32,541 bases of DNA from Alphaproteobacteria bacterium. Lineage in GTDB: Bacteria > Pseudomonadota > Alphaproteobacteria > Sphingomonadales > Sphingomonadaceae. Under the pieces are notes generated by a model. It did no database searches and was not told where the DNA came from. It was given only the letters and a program-made list of their open reading frames with translations. This document shows, one piece after another, positions 19,563-28,682 of the stretch. Both the position numbers and the translations under genes were made by a program. The stretch's first letter is position 1. The number at the start of each line of letters is the position of its first letter. The DNA is taken from positions 1-32,541 of the forward strand of contig JAUHYZ010000029.1 in NCBI GenBank assembly GCA_030426245.1, in the 5' to 3' direction.

Positions 19563-20602
19563 TGCAAAAAACAGTCATGGCTCTGGCGCTGGCAACGACG
19601 CTGACGGCGTGCGCAACCACGCCGCCGATCAATTCCTGGCCTGCCGTCACTGTCACCGCTTCGGGCGAGACAGTGCCGGTCGGCACGGCGAATGACGATG
19701 CGGCGGACGATCCGGCTATCTGGCGCAATGCGGAAAATCCCGCTGAAAGCCTGATCGTTGCTACCGACAAGAAGGCCGGGCTCTATATCTACGGGCTCGA
19801 CGGCAAGTCCCGCTCCTTCCTGGATGCGGGCCTGCTCAACAATGTCGACTTGGCAGATATGGGAGACGCCGGCGTCATCGTGGTCGCGAGCGACCGCAAC
19901 GATCCTGCCAATGCCGCCTTGCAAGTCTTCCGGCTGAACACGGCGGAAGCTAAGCTCGAACCGCTGGGCAGTGTGCCGGGCGGAACGGGTGAGGGTTACG
20001 GCCTGTGTCTGTCGAAGCGCGCAGACGGGCTGCATGCCTTCTCCGTGCTGAAAGACGGGACCGTGGAAGAGTATCTGCTGACTGTCGGCGATACGCTGGA
20101 ATCCACCCATCTGCGCACGCGCAACATCGCGACCCAGACCGAAGGCTGCGTGGCCGATCCGCGTGACGGCACGCTCTATATCGGTGAAGAGAATGCCGGA
20201 ATCTGGCGCTATGCCGCTGAATCGGTAGAAGGCGAACTGGTTGCCGCGATCGACAATCTTCAGCTGGTGGCCGATGTCGAAGGTCTGGCGATCTACCCCG
20301 AAGGCGAAGATGGCGGCTATCTCGTCGCCTCCAGCCAGGGCGACAACGCCTATGCGCTTTACCGTCTGCCCGGCATGGAACCGGCTGGCCGCTTCCGGAT
20401 TGCTGCGGGCACCTATGGCTCGACCGAAGAGACAGACGGGATCGAGTTGGCGCAAGGCAGCTTCGGGCCCGACTATCCGGCCGGGCTGTTCGTGGCTCAG
20501 GACGGGATCAACGGCGATGCGGCCCAGAATTTCAAGCTGGTTTCGTGGAGGAAGGTGGAAGAGGCGATGAAATCATGGCCGCCGGAACAGGAACAGCCGT
20601 GA
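19562..20602 (+). CDS. Beta-propeller phytase, lipoprotein
   Basis: A 346-residue 3-phytase-type enzyme of the six-bladed beta-propeller family, which removes phosphates from phytate in a calcium-dependent way. It has a short lipoprotein signal with lipobox LTAC (14-17), so it is anchored in a membrane facing the periplasm or outside. Family landmarks are DDPAIW (49-54), VATDKKAGLYIYGLDGK, NNVDL, GGTGEGYGLC, QTEGCVADPRDGTLYIGEE (near 193-212), the blade-five element VEGLAIY and SSQGDNAY. Length is typical for bacterial members. The ATG overlaps the TonB receptor stop by 1 nt, and the next gene starts within its stop codon, so the three are translationally coupled. Confidence 0.93.
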   Translation: MQKTVMALALATTLTACATTPPINSWPAVTVTASGETVPVGTANDDAADDPAIWRNAENPAESLIVATDKKAGLYIYGLDGKSRSFLDAGLLNNVDLADMGDAGVIVVASDRNDPANAALQVFRLNTAEAKLEPLGSVPGGTGEGYGLCLSKRADGLHAFSVLKDGTVEEYLLTVGDTLESTHLRTRNIATQTEGCVADPRDGTLYIGEENAGIWRYAAESVEGELVAAIDNLQLVADVEGLAIYPEGEDGGYLVASSQGDNAYALYRLPGMEPAGRFRIAAGTYGSTEETDGIELAQGSFGPDYPAGLFVAQDGINGDAAQNFKLVSWRKVEEAMKSWPPEQEQP

Positions 20603-21924
20603 TAGGGAAAGCCTTTGCCGCGGACCGCAGGGCGTTTCTGCGCGCCACCGGCAGCGCCTTTGCGGCATTGGCGGCGTCGGGCTGCATGGCGCGCGGTGCG
20701 GCGCAGGACGGCGGCGCATTGGCTGCGGGCTATGGCGCACTGAGCCCCGATCCGGAAGACCTGCTCGATCTGCCCGAAGGATTTTCCTACCGCGTCATCT
20801 CGCGCATGGGCGATGCGATGGACGATGGCGGGCGAGTGCCCGACCGCGGCGACGGGATGGGCTGCTTTGCCCTGCCGGACGGCAAGCTGGCACTGGTCCG
20901 CAATCATGAGCTGCAGCCGCAGCACGAGGCAAACGGGCCGATTGCGCTGGGTTACGACAGCAAGGATGGCAGCTATCTTCCCGGCGGGACGACCACGATC
21001 GTGCTGGATGCGGCCACGCTGACGGTGGATAAGCAGTTCCGTTCGCTGGGCGGAACGATCCGCAATTGCGCCGGCGGTGTCACGCCCTGGGGCAGCTGGA
21101 TTTCCTGCGAAGAAGACGTTTCGGATCCCGCCGGAGGGCTGGGACGCAGGCACGGCTATTGCTTCGAAGTGCCTGCGGCCGCCACCGGCCCGGTCGATCC
21201 GGTCCCGCTCAAGGCGATGGGGCGCTTCAATCATGAAGCGGCCTGCGTCGATCCGGCAAGCGGGATCGTTTATCTCACCGAAGACCGGGATGACAGCCTG
21301 CTCTATCGCTTCATTCCCGCCGTTCCCGGCAAGCTGGCCGAAGGAGGCAAGCTGCAGGCGCTGGCGATTGCAGACGGCACGGCGGATACGCGCAATTGGG
21401 GCGGTATCGCCATCGGCACGGAGGATTGGCATGCCGTGCGCTGGATCGATCTGGACCAGCCCGACGGCGAGGATGACGATCTGCGCCTGCGCGGCGCGGC
21501 CGATGGCGCGGCGCTGTTCGCACGCGGCGAAGGCATCCATATGGGCGAAGGGGAGCTCTATTTTTGCTGCACTTCGGGCGGCGCCGCGGGCTTCGGGCAG
21601 GTGTTCCGCCTGAAACCGCAGTCGGGCGGGCCGGACATGCTGCAGCTCTTTTTCGAATCCAGCTCACCCAGCCAGTTCAATTACGGGGACAATCTCACGG
21701 TTGCCCCGAATGGGCATCTGGTGGTCTGCGAAGACCAGTATACGGACATCGTCGACAATTATCTGCGCGGCATCACGCCAGGGGGGAAGGCCTATCCGCT
21801 TGCACGGCTGCGCACGCAGACGGAGCTGGCAGGGGCATGCTTCTCGCCCGATGGCAAAACGCTGTTCGTCAATGCCTACAGCCCCACCATAACGCTGGCG
21901 ATAACCGGCCCCTGGATCGCGTAA
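20599..21924 (+). CDS. PhoX-like phosphatase (DUF839), Tat-exported
   Basis: A 441-residue protein of the PhoX/DUF839 family, calcium- and iron-dependent phosphomonoesterases. The N-terminus carries a twin-arginine signal DRRAFLRATG followed by a hydrophobic stretch ending ASGC, which could also be lipidated. The motif TPWGSWISCEED (about 162-173) matches the PhoX metal-site segment that contains the iron-binding cysteine. HEAACVDPASG, YLTEDRDDSLLYRF and NLTVAPNGHLVVCED are further propeller strands of the family. GTG 20599 is chosen: it overlaps the phytase stop as GTGA and has AGGA 6 nt upstream. ATG 20575 and GTG 20545 would lengthen the signal. A role in finishing dephosphorylation of phytase products is inferred. 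Confidence 0.88.
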   Translation: MIGKAFAADRRAFLRATGSAFAALAASGCMARGAAQDGGALAAGYGALSPDPEDLLDLPEGFSYRVISRMGDAMDDGGRVPDRGDGMGCFALPDGKLALVRNHELQPQHEANGPIALGYDSKDGSYLPGGTTTIVLDAATLTVDKQFRSLGGTIRNCAGGVTPWGSWISCEEDVSDPAGGLGRRHGYCFEVPAAATGPVDPVPLKAMGRFNHEAACVDPASGIVYLTEDRDDSLLYRFIPAVPGKLAEGGKLQALAIADGTADTRNWGGIAIGTEDWHAVRWIDLDQPDGEDDDLRLRGAADGAALFARGEGIHMGEGELYFCCTSGGAAGFGQVFRLKPQSGGPDMLQLFFESSSPSQFNYGDNLTVAPNGHLVVCEDQYTDIVDNYLRGITPGGKAYPLARLRTQTELAGACFSPDGKTLFVNAYSPTITLAITGPWIA

Positions 21925-21934
21925 CCTGCCGGTT

Positions 21935-23485
21935 TCAGCTTTCCTGCTGCACCGGTGCGCGCTGCGGCAATTCGAAGCTGCTGCGCTCCAGCAGGCTGTC
22001 ATTGGGGACGACTTCAATCGCTGGGCGTAGCCCCAGGCGTTCGGCCAGGGCTGCAAGATCCAGCTCGACATGCTCGGCCCGCAGATCGGCATGGCTTTCG
22101 CCCAGATAGAGCATCAGCCTGTCGCCCATAATGCCCAGCGCGCTGTTGCGCAGGGACCGGCGCGAACCGCCGCCGAGACGGCGCGCCAGGCGGATCGCCA
22201 GGCCCCAGCTCAGGGCCTCTTCCAGATGTTCTTGGCTGGCCAGCTTGCTCAGCGGTTTGGGCAGGTCCAGCGTGCCGCAATTGGCGGACAGAGTGGCCGC
22301 GATCATCGCCCGCCCTTCATCCGTCACGTCCATCCAACGCTTGTAGAGTGCCCAGTTGATGGCTTGTTTCAGCCGCAGGTTCGGTTCGATTTGCATCGAT
22401 GCCAGGGCAAGCATGGTTGCCGCCAGGCGGACGCGTTCGGAGCCGTTGCCGCTGCGCGGCAGGGCATCCACTGTCCAGCCTGCGATACGGGTGGCCAGTG
22501 TGGGCGGTCCGCCGCGCGGCCCGGCAAAGCTGGCCACACCTGCCAGCAGAGGATCCTGCGACTTTGCCGCTGCATCGAGCCCGTCATGCACCCGGCCTTC
22601 ACGCAGGCCCCATGAGGAAAAGACCAGTTTCGATGGCTGCAGCTTGGCAATCAGGATTTGCAACAGGGCGGCTGCATCCGGCAGCATGGCCGCGCGCATG
22701 GAAGCGATGCGGGAGATGTTGAGCTTCTTCGGCTTGGTCAGGCGCACCCGCTTGGCGAGCCGCAAGGCCTCTTCTCCGCTGATCTCGTAGCCATGCGGAT
22801 CGGTCAGCGGATGATTGGCCTCATGCATCGCGAAGTTGGCCAGAGCCCGCCAGGTGCCGCCGACAAGATAGAGCGGCTCGTTCACCGGATGGGTCCAGCC
22901 TTCGCTCTTCAGGGAGCGCAGAACCTGGCGCTTGAACTTCTGTGCTCCTTCCGCACGCAGCTTCGGCAGCATGAGAGCGCCAAGGGGCAGGCTCGCCCCA
23001 TGAGAGGCCTGCCCCTTCTCGATCTCCACCAATTCGACGCTTGCACCGCCCAGATCGCACACCACACCGCGCGCGCTGGGAAATGCGCCGATCACGCCCA
23101 TGGCGCTGGTGCGGGCCTCTTCTTCGCCGGAAAGCAGGACCGGCTTGAATCCGCATTGGCGCACCCGGTCGAGAAAGGCGGGGCCGTTCTCGGCAACGCG
23201 CGCAGCAGCTGTCGCGATTACGTCCACGTCATTGACATGTAAATCGGTCAGGATGCTGCGGAAGCGCCTGAGACCGGCAAGGGCGACTTCCATGGCTTCC
23301 TCGGAAATCCTGCCGGTGGACAGCAGTTCGCCGCCCAGCCGGGCAACAACCTTCTCGTTCAGCAATATAGTGGGAGCCCGCTGGGCGCCGCCATAGACCA
23401 CCAGCCGCACCGTATTCGATCCAATGTCGATTACCGCGCGGTGCGGTACAGCGTTCGGAAATGCGCTGTCCTTGTCGCCGATCAT
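21935..23485 (-). CDS. ppx: Exopolyphosphatase (Ppx/GppA family)
   Basis: A 516-residue protein of the Ppx/GppA fold (actin-like ATPase superfamily), which releases phosphate from polyphosphate or hydrolyses pppGpp. The first phosphate motif AVIDIGSNTVRLVVY is at about 17-31. The catalytic glutamate region SGEEEA lies near 119-124, the second phosphate motif VVCDLGGASVELVEI at about 141-155, and LVGGTWRALANFAM is further on. The C-terminal half (about 310-516) is the helical domain found in full-length exopolyphosphatases, which favours Ppx over a short form. ATG 23485 has AAGGGG 7 nt upstream. It lies 22 nt after ppk, forming a ppk-ppx pair, and converges on the PhoX-like gene with a 10-nt gap. 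Confidence 0.93.
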   Translation of the reverse strand: MIGDKDSAFPNAVPHRAVIDIGSNTVRLVVYGGAQRAPTILLNEKVVARLGGELLSTGRISEEAMEVALAGLRRFRSILTDLHVNDVDVIATAAARVAENGPAFLDRVRQCGFKPVLLSGEEEARTSAMGVIGAFPSARGVVCDLGGASVELVEIEKGQASHGASLPLGALMLPKLRAEGAQKFKRQVLRSLKSEGWTHPVNEPLYLVGGTWRALANFAMHEANHPLTDPHGYEISGEEALRLAKRVRLTKPKKLNISRIASMRAAMLPDAAALLQILIAKLQPSKLVFSSWGLREGRVHDGLDAAAKSQDPLLAGVASFAGPRGGPPTLATRIAGWTVDALPRSGNGSERVRLAATMLALASMQIEPNLRLKQAINWALYKRWMDVTDEGRAMIAATLSANCGTLDLPKPLSKLASQEHLEEALSWGLAIRLARRLGGGSRRSLRNSALGIMGDRLMLYLGESHADLRAEHVELDLAALAERLGLRPAIEVVPNDSLLERSSFELPQRAPVQQES

Positions 23486-23507
23486 GCAACTGCCCCTTTG
23501 TTCTTTG

Positions 23508-25652
23508 TCACAAGCCCCCCTTGCGCAAGGCAAGTTTGGGCACCTTGGCCCCTTCGTCCAGCGCGGTTCCGCGCCCTGAAAGCGAAGGGTTCGTCATGAA
23601 ATAATTGTGCAGATTGAAGGGCCGTTCACCCGGAGCGATCCGCTCATAGCTGCCGTCGGGGCGCAGTTCCCAGCTCTGCTCGTTATCGAGCAGGTTGGCC
23701 AGCAGCACCTGTTGCAGCACCTGGTCGTGCACGGTCGGATTCTTGATCGGCACTAGTGTTTCGACGCGCCGGTCGAGATTGCGTTCCATCGCGTCGGCGG
23801 AGGAAATGAACACCCGTGCGCGGTGGCTGGGCATCGAATAGCCGTTGGCAAACGCCCAGATCCGCGAATGTTCCAGGAAGCGCCCGATGGTGGATTTCAC
23901 GCTGATCTTTTCCGACAGGCCCGGAACACCTGGCCTGAGGCAGCAGATGCCGCGTATTGCCAGTTCGATCTGCACGCCTGCCTGGCTGGCGGCATAGAGC
24001 CTGTCGATCAGGCCCTGGTCGGTCATGGAATTCAGCTTCGCCCAGATGAAAGCGGGTTTGCCCGCTAAGGCATTTTCGATCTCCCGGTCGATGCATTCGT
24101 TCAGCTTGGTCCGCAGATTGATGGGGGCGATGGCAAGCATCTCGGTCCGCCGCGGTTCGACATAGCCGGTTATGAAATTGAACAGCCGGGCGGCGTCGCG
24201 GGCCAGCTTGGGGTCTGCCGTGAAGAAGGAAAGATCGGTATAGATCCGCGAAGTGAGCGGGTGATAATTGCCGGTTCCGAAGTGGCAATAGGTCCGCAGC
24301 TGACCCTCTTCGCGCCGCACGACCATGGAAACCTTGGCATGGGTCTTCCAGTCGACGAAGCCGTAAATCACCTGGACACCGGCCCGTTCCAGCTGGTTGG
24401 CCCACAGCAGGTTCTGCTCTTCGTCGAACCGGGCCTTCAACTCGACCACGGCGGTCACCGATTTGCCCGCCTCCGCCGCAGTGATCAGCGCGGCAATGAT
24501 CGAGGATTGCTTGCCTGCGCGGTAGAGCGTCTGCTTGATCGCCACCACGTCGGGATCGACAGCCGCCTGGCGGATGAAATCCACCACCACCTCGAAACTC
24601 TCATAGGGGTGGTGGATGATCAGATCTTTCTCGCGAATGGCGGCAAAGCAATCGCCGTCATGCTCCATGACGCGTTCGGGATAGCGCGGGCTGAAAGGCG
24701 CGAATTTGAGATCGGGCCGGTCCTCGTCCACGATCGGGGCGAGGCCGCTCATCCCGATCGTGCCGTCCGTGCGCATCAGGATCGCATCCACCAGGTCGAG
24801 CTGGTCGATCAGCATCTGCTCCGCATCGGGATCGAAATCGTCCTGCAATTCCAAAAGGATAACGCGCCCGCGCCGACGCCTCTGGATGGCCGTGCGGAAA
24901 TAGCGGACGAGGTCTTCGGCCTCTTCCTCCACTTCGATGTCGCTGTCGCGCAGCACGCGGAACACGCCGTCACCCTCTACCCGGAAGCCGGGGAAGAGGA
25001 TCGCCGCGTGCCGGCAGATCATGTTCTCAATGCTGATATAGGTCGAAACCTCGCCCGGCATGCGGATGAAGCGCGGCAAGGCGCTGGGCACCAGCACCAT
25101 TTCCACCACCTGCTCGTCATCGGCCAGGCGGGTGAGATTGAACAGCACGCCGATCCCTTCATTGGCCACGAAGGGGAAGGGGTGTGCCGGATCGATCGCC
25201 TGCGGCGTGATCACGGGGGCGATATTGTCGACGAAGTAGTTCTTCAGCCACTGCTCCGTCTTCGCATCCATATCGTGATCGTCCGCCACGTGAATGCCGG
25301 CATCGGCCAGAAGCGGGCGCAATTCGCGCCAGCAGGCCTGTTGCTGCTTCTCCAGATTTGCAATCGAGACGCGCACGGCCGCGAGCTGCTGAGACGGTGT
25401 GCGTCCGTCGAGCGATGTGGTCGCGATCTGCCGCTGCGCCTGCCCGGCAAGCCCGGCGACGCGGATCATGATGAATTCGTCGAGATTGCTGCCCGAAATC
25501 GAAAGGAAGCGCAGTCGCTCCAGCAGCGGGTAATTGGTGTTCCGTGCCTCGTCGAGAACGCGCTCGTTGAATGCCAGCCAGCTCAACTCGCGGTTGAAAT
25601 AGCGGTCACTTGCTTCGGTAGTTTCTGGCCGCGTTTCTAGTTGGGTGCCCAT
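23508..25652 (-). CDS. ppk: Polyphosphate kinase 1
   Basis: A 714-residue PPK1, which makes polyphosphate from ATP reversibly at the membrane or in the cytoplasm. All four domains can be followed. The N-terminal domain carries YFNRELSWLAFNERVLDEA (about 18-36) and FLSISGSNLDEF (49-60). The PHP-like second domain holds DPAHPFPF. The two phospholipase-D-like domains carry the active-site histidines His438 (DWKTHAK) and His457 (YCHFGTGNY), equivalent to E. coli His435 and His454. ATG 25652 is preferred over an in-frame TTG at 25670. The gene follows virB11 on the same strand with an 87-nt gap and no clear terminator. ppx is directly downstream. Confidence 0.97.
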   Translation of the reverse strand: MGTQLETRPETTEASDRYFNRELSWLAFNERVLDEARNTNYPLLERLRFLSISGSNLDEFIMIRVAGLAGQAQRQIATTSLDGRTPSQQLAAVRVSIANLEKQQQACWRELRPLLADAGIHVADDHDMDAKTEQWLKNYFVDNIAPVITPQAIDPAHPFPFVANEGIGVLFNLTRLADDEQVVEMVLVPSALPRFIRMPGEVSTYISIENMICRHAAILFPGFRVEGDGVFRVLRDSDIEVEEEAEDLVRYFRTAIQRRRRGRVILLELQDDFDPDAEQMLIDQLDLVDAILMRTDGTIGMSGLAPIVDEDRPDLKFAPFSPRYPERVMEHDGDCFAAIREKDLIIHHPYESFEVVVDFIRQAAVDPDVVAIKQTLYRAGKQSSIIAALITAAEAGKSVTAVVELKARFDEEQNLLWANQLERAGVQVIYGFVDWKTHAKVSMVVRREEGQLRTYCHFGTGNYHPLTSRIYTDLSFFTADPKLARDAARLFNFITGYVEPRRTEMLAIAPINLRTKLNECIDREIENALAGKPAFIWAKLNSMTDQGLIDRLYAASQAGVQIELAIRGICCLRPGVPGLSEKISVKSTIGRFLEHSRIWAFANGYSMPSHRARVFISSADAMERNLDRRVETLVPIKNPTVHDQVLQQVLLANLLDNEQSWELRPDGSYERIAPGERPFNLHNYFMTNPSLSGRGTALDEGAKVPKLALRKGGL

Positions 25653-25739
25653 GAACCTGTCTGACGCCAAATGTGTCTGCCGGGATGGTCGGGCTATGTT
25701 ACGTTTTTGTGAAAGCCCGGTCGAGGGTGGAGATTCATC

Positions 25740-26762
25740 TTAGGCTAGGTCGCGGCTGAAGGCGATCTGGGTGATGCCGCGCTTCCCGTTTCCGCGCCCC
25801 AGCTGGACGATTACGTCGATCACCGATGTCGCGTAAGCGATTGTATCGGCACGGCTTAATCCGATTCCTGTCTGCATCACCATTAACGCCAGCTGATCCA
25901 GCGCACCGCGCAAGGAATTGGCGTGAATGGTGGAGAAGGAGCCGGGATGGCCGGTGTTGATCGCGCGCAGAAAGCTCACGCTTTCGGCGCCCCGCAATTC
26001 GCCCAGCACGATTCGGTCCGGGCGCAGGCGCAAGGCGGCCTGAAGCAGCTCGTTGGCGGTCACTTTCGCCTCGCCGAGTTCGCCCTTCACGGCAACCAGC
26101 CCCACGCCGTTGGCGCCGGGCAGGCGCAGCTCCGGCGTGTCTTCCACCAGCACCACGCGCTCTTCGGCGGGAATTTCGCCCAACATGGCGTTGAGGAATG
26201 TCGTTTTGCCGGTGGAGGTGCCGCCGGAAATCAGGATCGTCTTGCGCTGCGCAATGGCCGTTCGCAAAAAGGCGATCGGTTCGGCCAGCGGATCGGGAAA
26301 ATGTTCTTCCTGCGGCGTATCCAGCGGGCCGGAATCATACGCGTCCAGCGGCAGGTCCAGCCTGCGGTGGCGGCGGATCGCCATCGACCAGTGCTTGCGC
26401 GTCGCGGGCGGGCCGCAGAACTGGATCCGCGCGCCGTCCGGCAACGTGCCGCCCAGCAGCGGATGTTCGCGGTTGATGCCCTGATGGCTGACGCGGGCGA
26501 CCTGTTCGGCAAGCCGCTGGATCAGATTGTCGTCGATCTGCGGCGCTTCGATCCGCTGCATGCCGGGATGGGCGGCGTCTTCGATCCACACTTCGCCCGG
26601 GCCGTTGACCATGATCTCCGTCACGCTGTCGCGGGCGAGCCATTGGCGGAAGGGCGCGAGATAGGCGTCCAGATAGACGCTGCCGGCGCCGGCCGGAACG
26701 GGTTTGTCCTCTGCGATGGCGTCCTCGCTCGATGCGGCAAGATTGAAGACCGAAGCGGCCAT
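25740..26762 (-). CDS. virB11: VirB11 type IV secretion ATPase
   Basis: A 340-residue hexameric ATPase of the inner face of a type IV secretion system, which works with VirB4 to drive pilus assembly and substrate transfer. The N-terminal domain covers about 25-150. Walker A GGTSTGKT is at 180-187, an Asp box LVEDTPEL near 205-212, a Walker-B-like segment IVLGELRGAE at 251-260 and the His box GHPGSFSTIHAN at 271-282. These features favour VirB11 over a pilus-retraction ATPase. It is the last gene of the visible virB operon, 10 nt after virB10, and the next gene on the strand is ppk. Confidence 0.95.
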   Translation of the reverse strand: MAASVFNLAASSEDAIAEDKPVPAGAGSVYLDAYLAPFRQWLARDSVTEIMVNGPGEVWIEDAAHPGMQRIEAPQIDDNLIQRLAEQVARVSHQGINREHPLLGGTLPDGARIQFCGPPATRKHWSMAIRRHRRLDLPLDAYDSGPLDTPQEEHFPDPLAEPIAFLRTAIAQRKTILISGGTSTGKTTFLNAMLGEIPAEERVVLVEDTPELRLPGANGVGLVAVKGELGEAKVTANELLQAALRLRPDRIVLGELRGAESVSFLRAINTGHPGSFSTIHANSLRGALDQLALMVMQTGIGLSRADTIAYATSVIDVIVQLGRGNGKRGITQIAFSRDLA

Positions 26763-26772
26763 GAACTTACCC

Positions 26773-27876
26773 CTACAAGGTTGGCGCGCGGGAGAAATCG
26801 AGATCGCGCGCGGTGAAGACGCGGATCGGTTCGCCCTGGCGCACGCGCACGGTTGGGCCGATCTTGCTGTCCTGCGCCACGGCGGCCGCAGCGGCGCTGC
26901 TGCCTCCGCCCAGCACCACCGAAGTGCCGCCGCTGGCGATCATCGTCAGGCCGTCGATCACCGAAAGCAGCATGGCGGAGCCGAACCGCTTGAAGAAGTG
27001 GTTGTCCACATCGCCCGGGAGGCCGGCCATGCCGGAAAAGTCGGTTGCCGGGGATGCGAGGTCCACCGAAACGCCATCGGGCCGGATCAGGCGCGTCCAG
27101 ATCACGTAAGCGCGTTTCTGGCCCGCCTGCAGGCCGGACTGATATTGCCCGATCAGGCGCGAACTGCGGGGCACCAGCACGCTCTTGCCGTCATAGCTGC
27201 GCACGTCCTGGCTGACGACGGCGCGCACGAATCCGGGCACGTCGGTATCGATGGCCGTTTCCAGTACGGCGGGGATCATCGTGCCTTGCGTCACAGTGGT
27301 CTGCGGATCGAACATGCGCGCGGCCTTGGCCGGCCCGCCGCCCACGCCGCCGATACGGCTGGCGAAGTCCGTTGCGGAATTGCCGGTGGGTGCCGGTGCG
27401 GCCCCGGCCGGCGTTGGCGCGGGCAGGGCGCTGGCATCGAACACCACCGTGGGCGATGAATAGGGATTGGATGCTGGGCCCGGCGCAGCCTCGGGCGCAT
27501 TGGCCAGCACCGGTGCGGGGGCAGGATCGGGCTGCGGTGCTGCGGCAGGGGCGGGCTGGCGCTCTTCCTGCTGAGGCGCTGTTTCCGCCGGTGCAGGGGC
27601 AGGCACGGCGGCTGCCTGCTGTGCCTGGGCCTGCTGCTCCGAATCGTCGGTACGCGCGGCATTCATACCCCAAAGCGTCGCCGCGCCGATCAGGCCGACG
27701 ATCGCGATGCCGGCCACCAGGCCCAGCGCATCGGAACCCTTTTTTCGCTGTGCGACGGCGGGGAAGCTATTGCGGCTGGCGAGATCGATCACCTCGGCCG
27801 GCATTTCCTCGCGCGGATCGGCGCCGGACGCTGCCCCTTTGCCGCCGCGTTCGGGCAATTGCATTGCAAGACGCAT
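26773..27876 (-). CDS. virB10: VirB10 type IV secretion core protein
   Basis: A 367-residue VirB10/TrbI protein that spans both membranes and links inner-membrane energy to the outer-membrane pore. A short cytoplasmic N-terminus precedes one membrane helix (about 50-70, LGLVAGIAIVGLIGAATLWG). A low-complexity Ala/Pro/Gln linker follows at about 80-140, then the TrbI core domain from about 170 (TVTQGTMIPAVLETAIDTD) to the end, with LVPRSSRLIGQY and a closing GEPIRVFTARDLDF typical of the family. The ATG overlaps the virB9 stop by 1 nt (TAATG), showing coupled translation. Confidence 0.95.
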   Translation of the reverse strand: MRLAMQLPERGGKGAASGADPREEMPAEVIDLASRNSFPAVAQRKKGSDALGLVAGIAIVGLIGAATLWGMNAARTDDSEQQAQAQQAAAVPAPAPAETAPQQEERQPAPAAAPQPDPAPAPVLANAPEAAPGPASNPYSSPTVVFDASALPAPTPAGAAPAPTGNSATDFASRIGGVGGGPAKAARMFDPQTTVTQGTMIPAVLETAIDTDVPGFVRAVVSQDVRSYDGKSVLVPRSSRLIGQYQSGLQAGQKRAYVIWTRLIRPDGVSVDLASPATDFSGMAGLPGDVDNHFFKRFGSAMLLSVIDGLTMIASGGTSVVLGGGSSAAAAAVAQDSKIGPTVRVRQGEPIRVFTARDLDFSRAPTL

Positions 27877-28682
27877 TACCGTGCCTCCCCATTGTCGGTT
27901 GCTGTCATGGCAAAGGCGCCATTGCCGCGTTTTCCAGAAGCTTGACGCTCAGGCCCCTGGTTTACCAGCAAGGCCACTTCGTCGCCCGCGCGCAGGATGA
28001 TTTCGCGTGGAACACCGTCGATCACCACGGTCTCTCCGCGCACGGCGAAGTTCACCGGGCCTTCGATGCCTTCCTTGTTCTTGATCAGGATCGCCGGGAT
28101 CGCCTTGTCCGCGTCCCAGGAAAGGAAGGTCGCTTCGCCATCGTCATAGGCGTCGGAAGGCAGCAGCTTTTCATCGCCGCTGCCTTTCCATTCGCGGTTG
28201 ATCAGCGTGGGATCCGTCACGGCATAGGGATCCGTGGCGGCGGCCATTTCAAGGCCGCTGGCGCGCTGGGCCATCTGCACCGCCGTTTCCTCCTCCGGTT
28301 CCTCCGGATAGGTGAAACGCAGCACATAGAGCGCTTCCGCCTGCGGCTTGGCAACCAGATCGAACAGATAGGTATGCTTGTTCGTCACCACGGTCATATT
28401 GGTTGCGGCGCGGGGTTCCAGCGGTTTCACGAACAACAGGTTCGCCCGCTTGTTGGGGGTGACCTGCCAGTCGGCGGAATTGCCGATCGCGACATTCTCG
28501 ATCAGTTCGTCTTCGCCGAAGGCGATCGTCGCCTGCACATTGGTGCGCCCTTCTATCAGCACGACTTCGGACGGATCGTACATATGTTCGACCAGTCGCG
28601 GATCGCCGGCATGGGCCGGGGCGGAAAACAGCATCGCCAGGGCGATGGCGGGCAGCGCCGTGGCTGTGAGGGCGCGGGTCAT
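27876..28682 (-). CDS. virB9: VirB9 type IV secretion outer-membrane complex protein
   Basis: A 268-residue VirB9/TrbG protein with a Sec signal peptide (MTRALTATALPAIALAMLFSA, cleavage after A-H-A near 25). The N-terminal domain shows DPSEVVLIEGRTNVQATIAF and the segment ANLLFVKPLEPRAATNMTVVT, both usual in VirB9. The C-terminal domain has INREW, TFLSWDADKAIPAIL and VIDGVPREIILRAGDEVALLVN. With VirB10 (and normally VirB7) it forms the outer-membrane core. ATG 28682 overlaps the virB6 stop as TGATG; an in-frame TTG one codon earlier is unlikely. No virB7 or virB8 fits before it. Confidence 0.93.
   Translation of the reverse strand: MTRALTATALPAIALAMLFSAPAHAGDPRLVEHMYDPSEVVLIEGRTNVQATIAFGEDELIENVAIGNSADWQVTPNKRANLLFVKPLEPRAATNMTVVTNKHTYLFDLVAKPQAEALYVLRFTYPEEPEEETAVQMAQRASGLEMAAATDPYAVTDPTLINREWKGSGDEKLLPSDAYDDGEATFLSWDADKAIPAILIKNKEGIEGPVNFAVRGETVVIDGVPREIILRAGDEVALLVNQGPERQASGKRGNGAFAMTATDNGEAR

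Noticed and set aside
25690-25719. CGGGCT/AGCCCG inverted repeat between virB11 and ppk as a terminator
   Set aside because: The loop is 18 nt and there is no T-run on the minus-strand side, so it does not qualify as a Rho-independent terminator.
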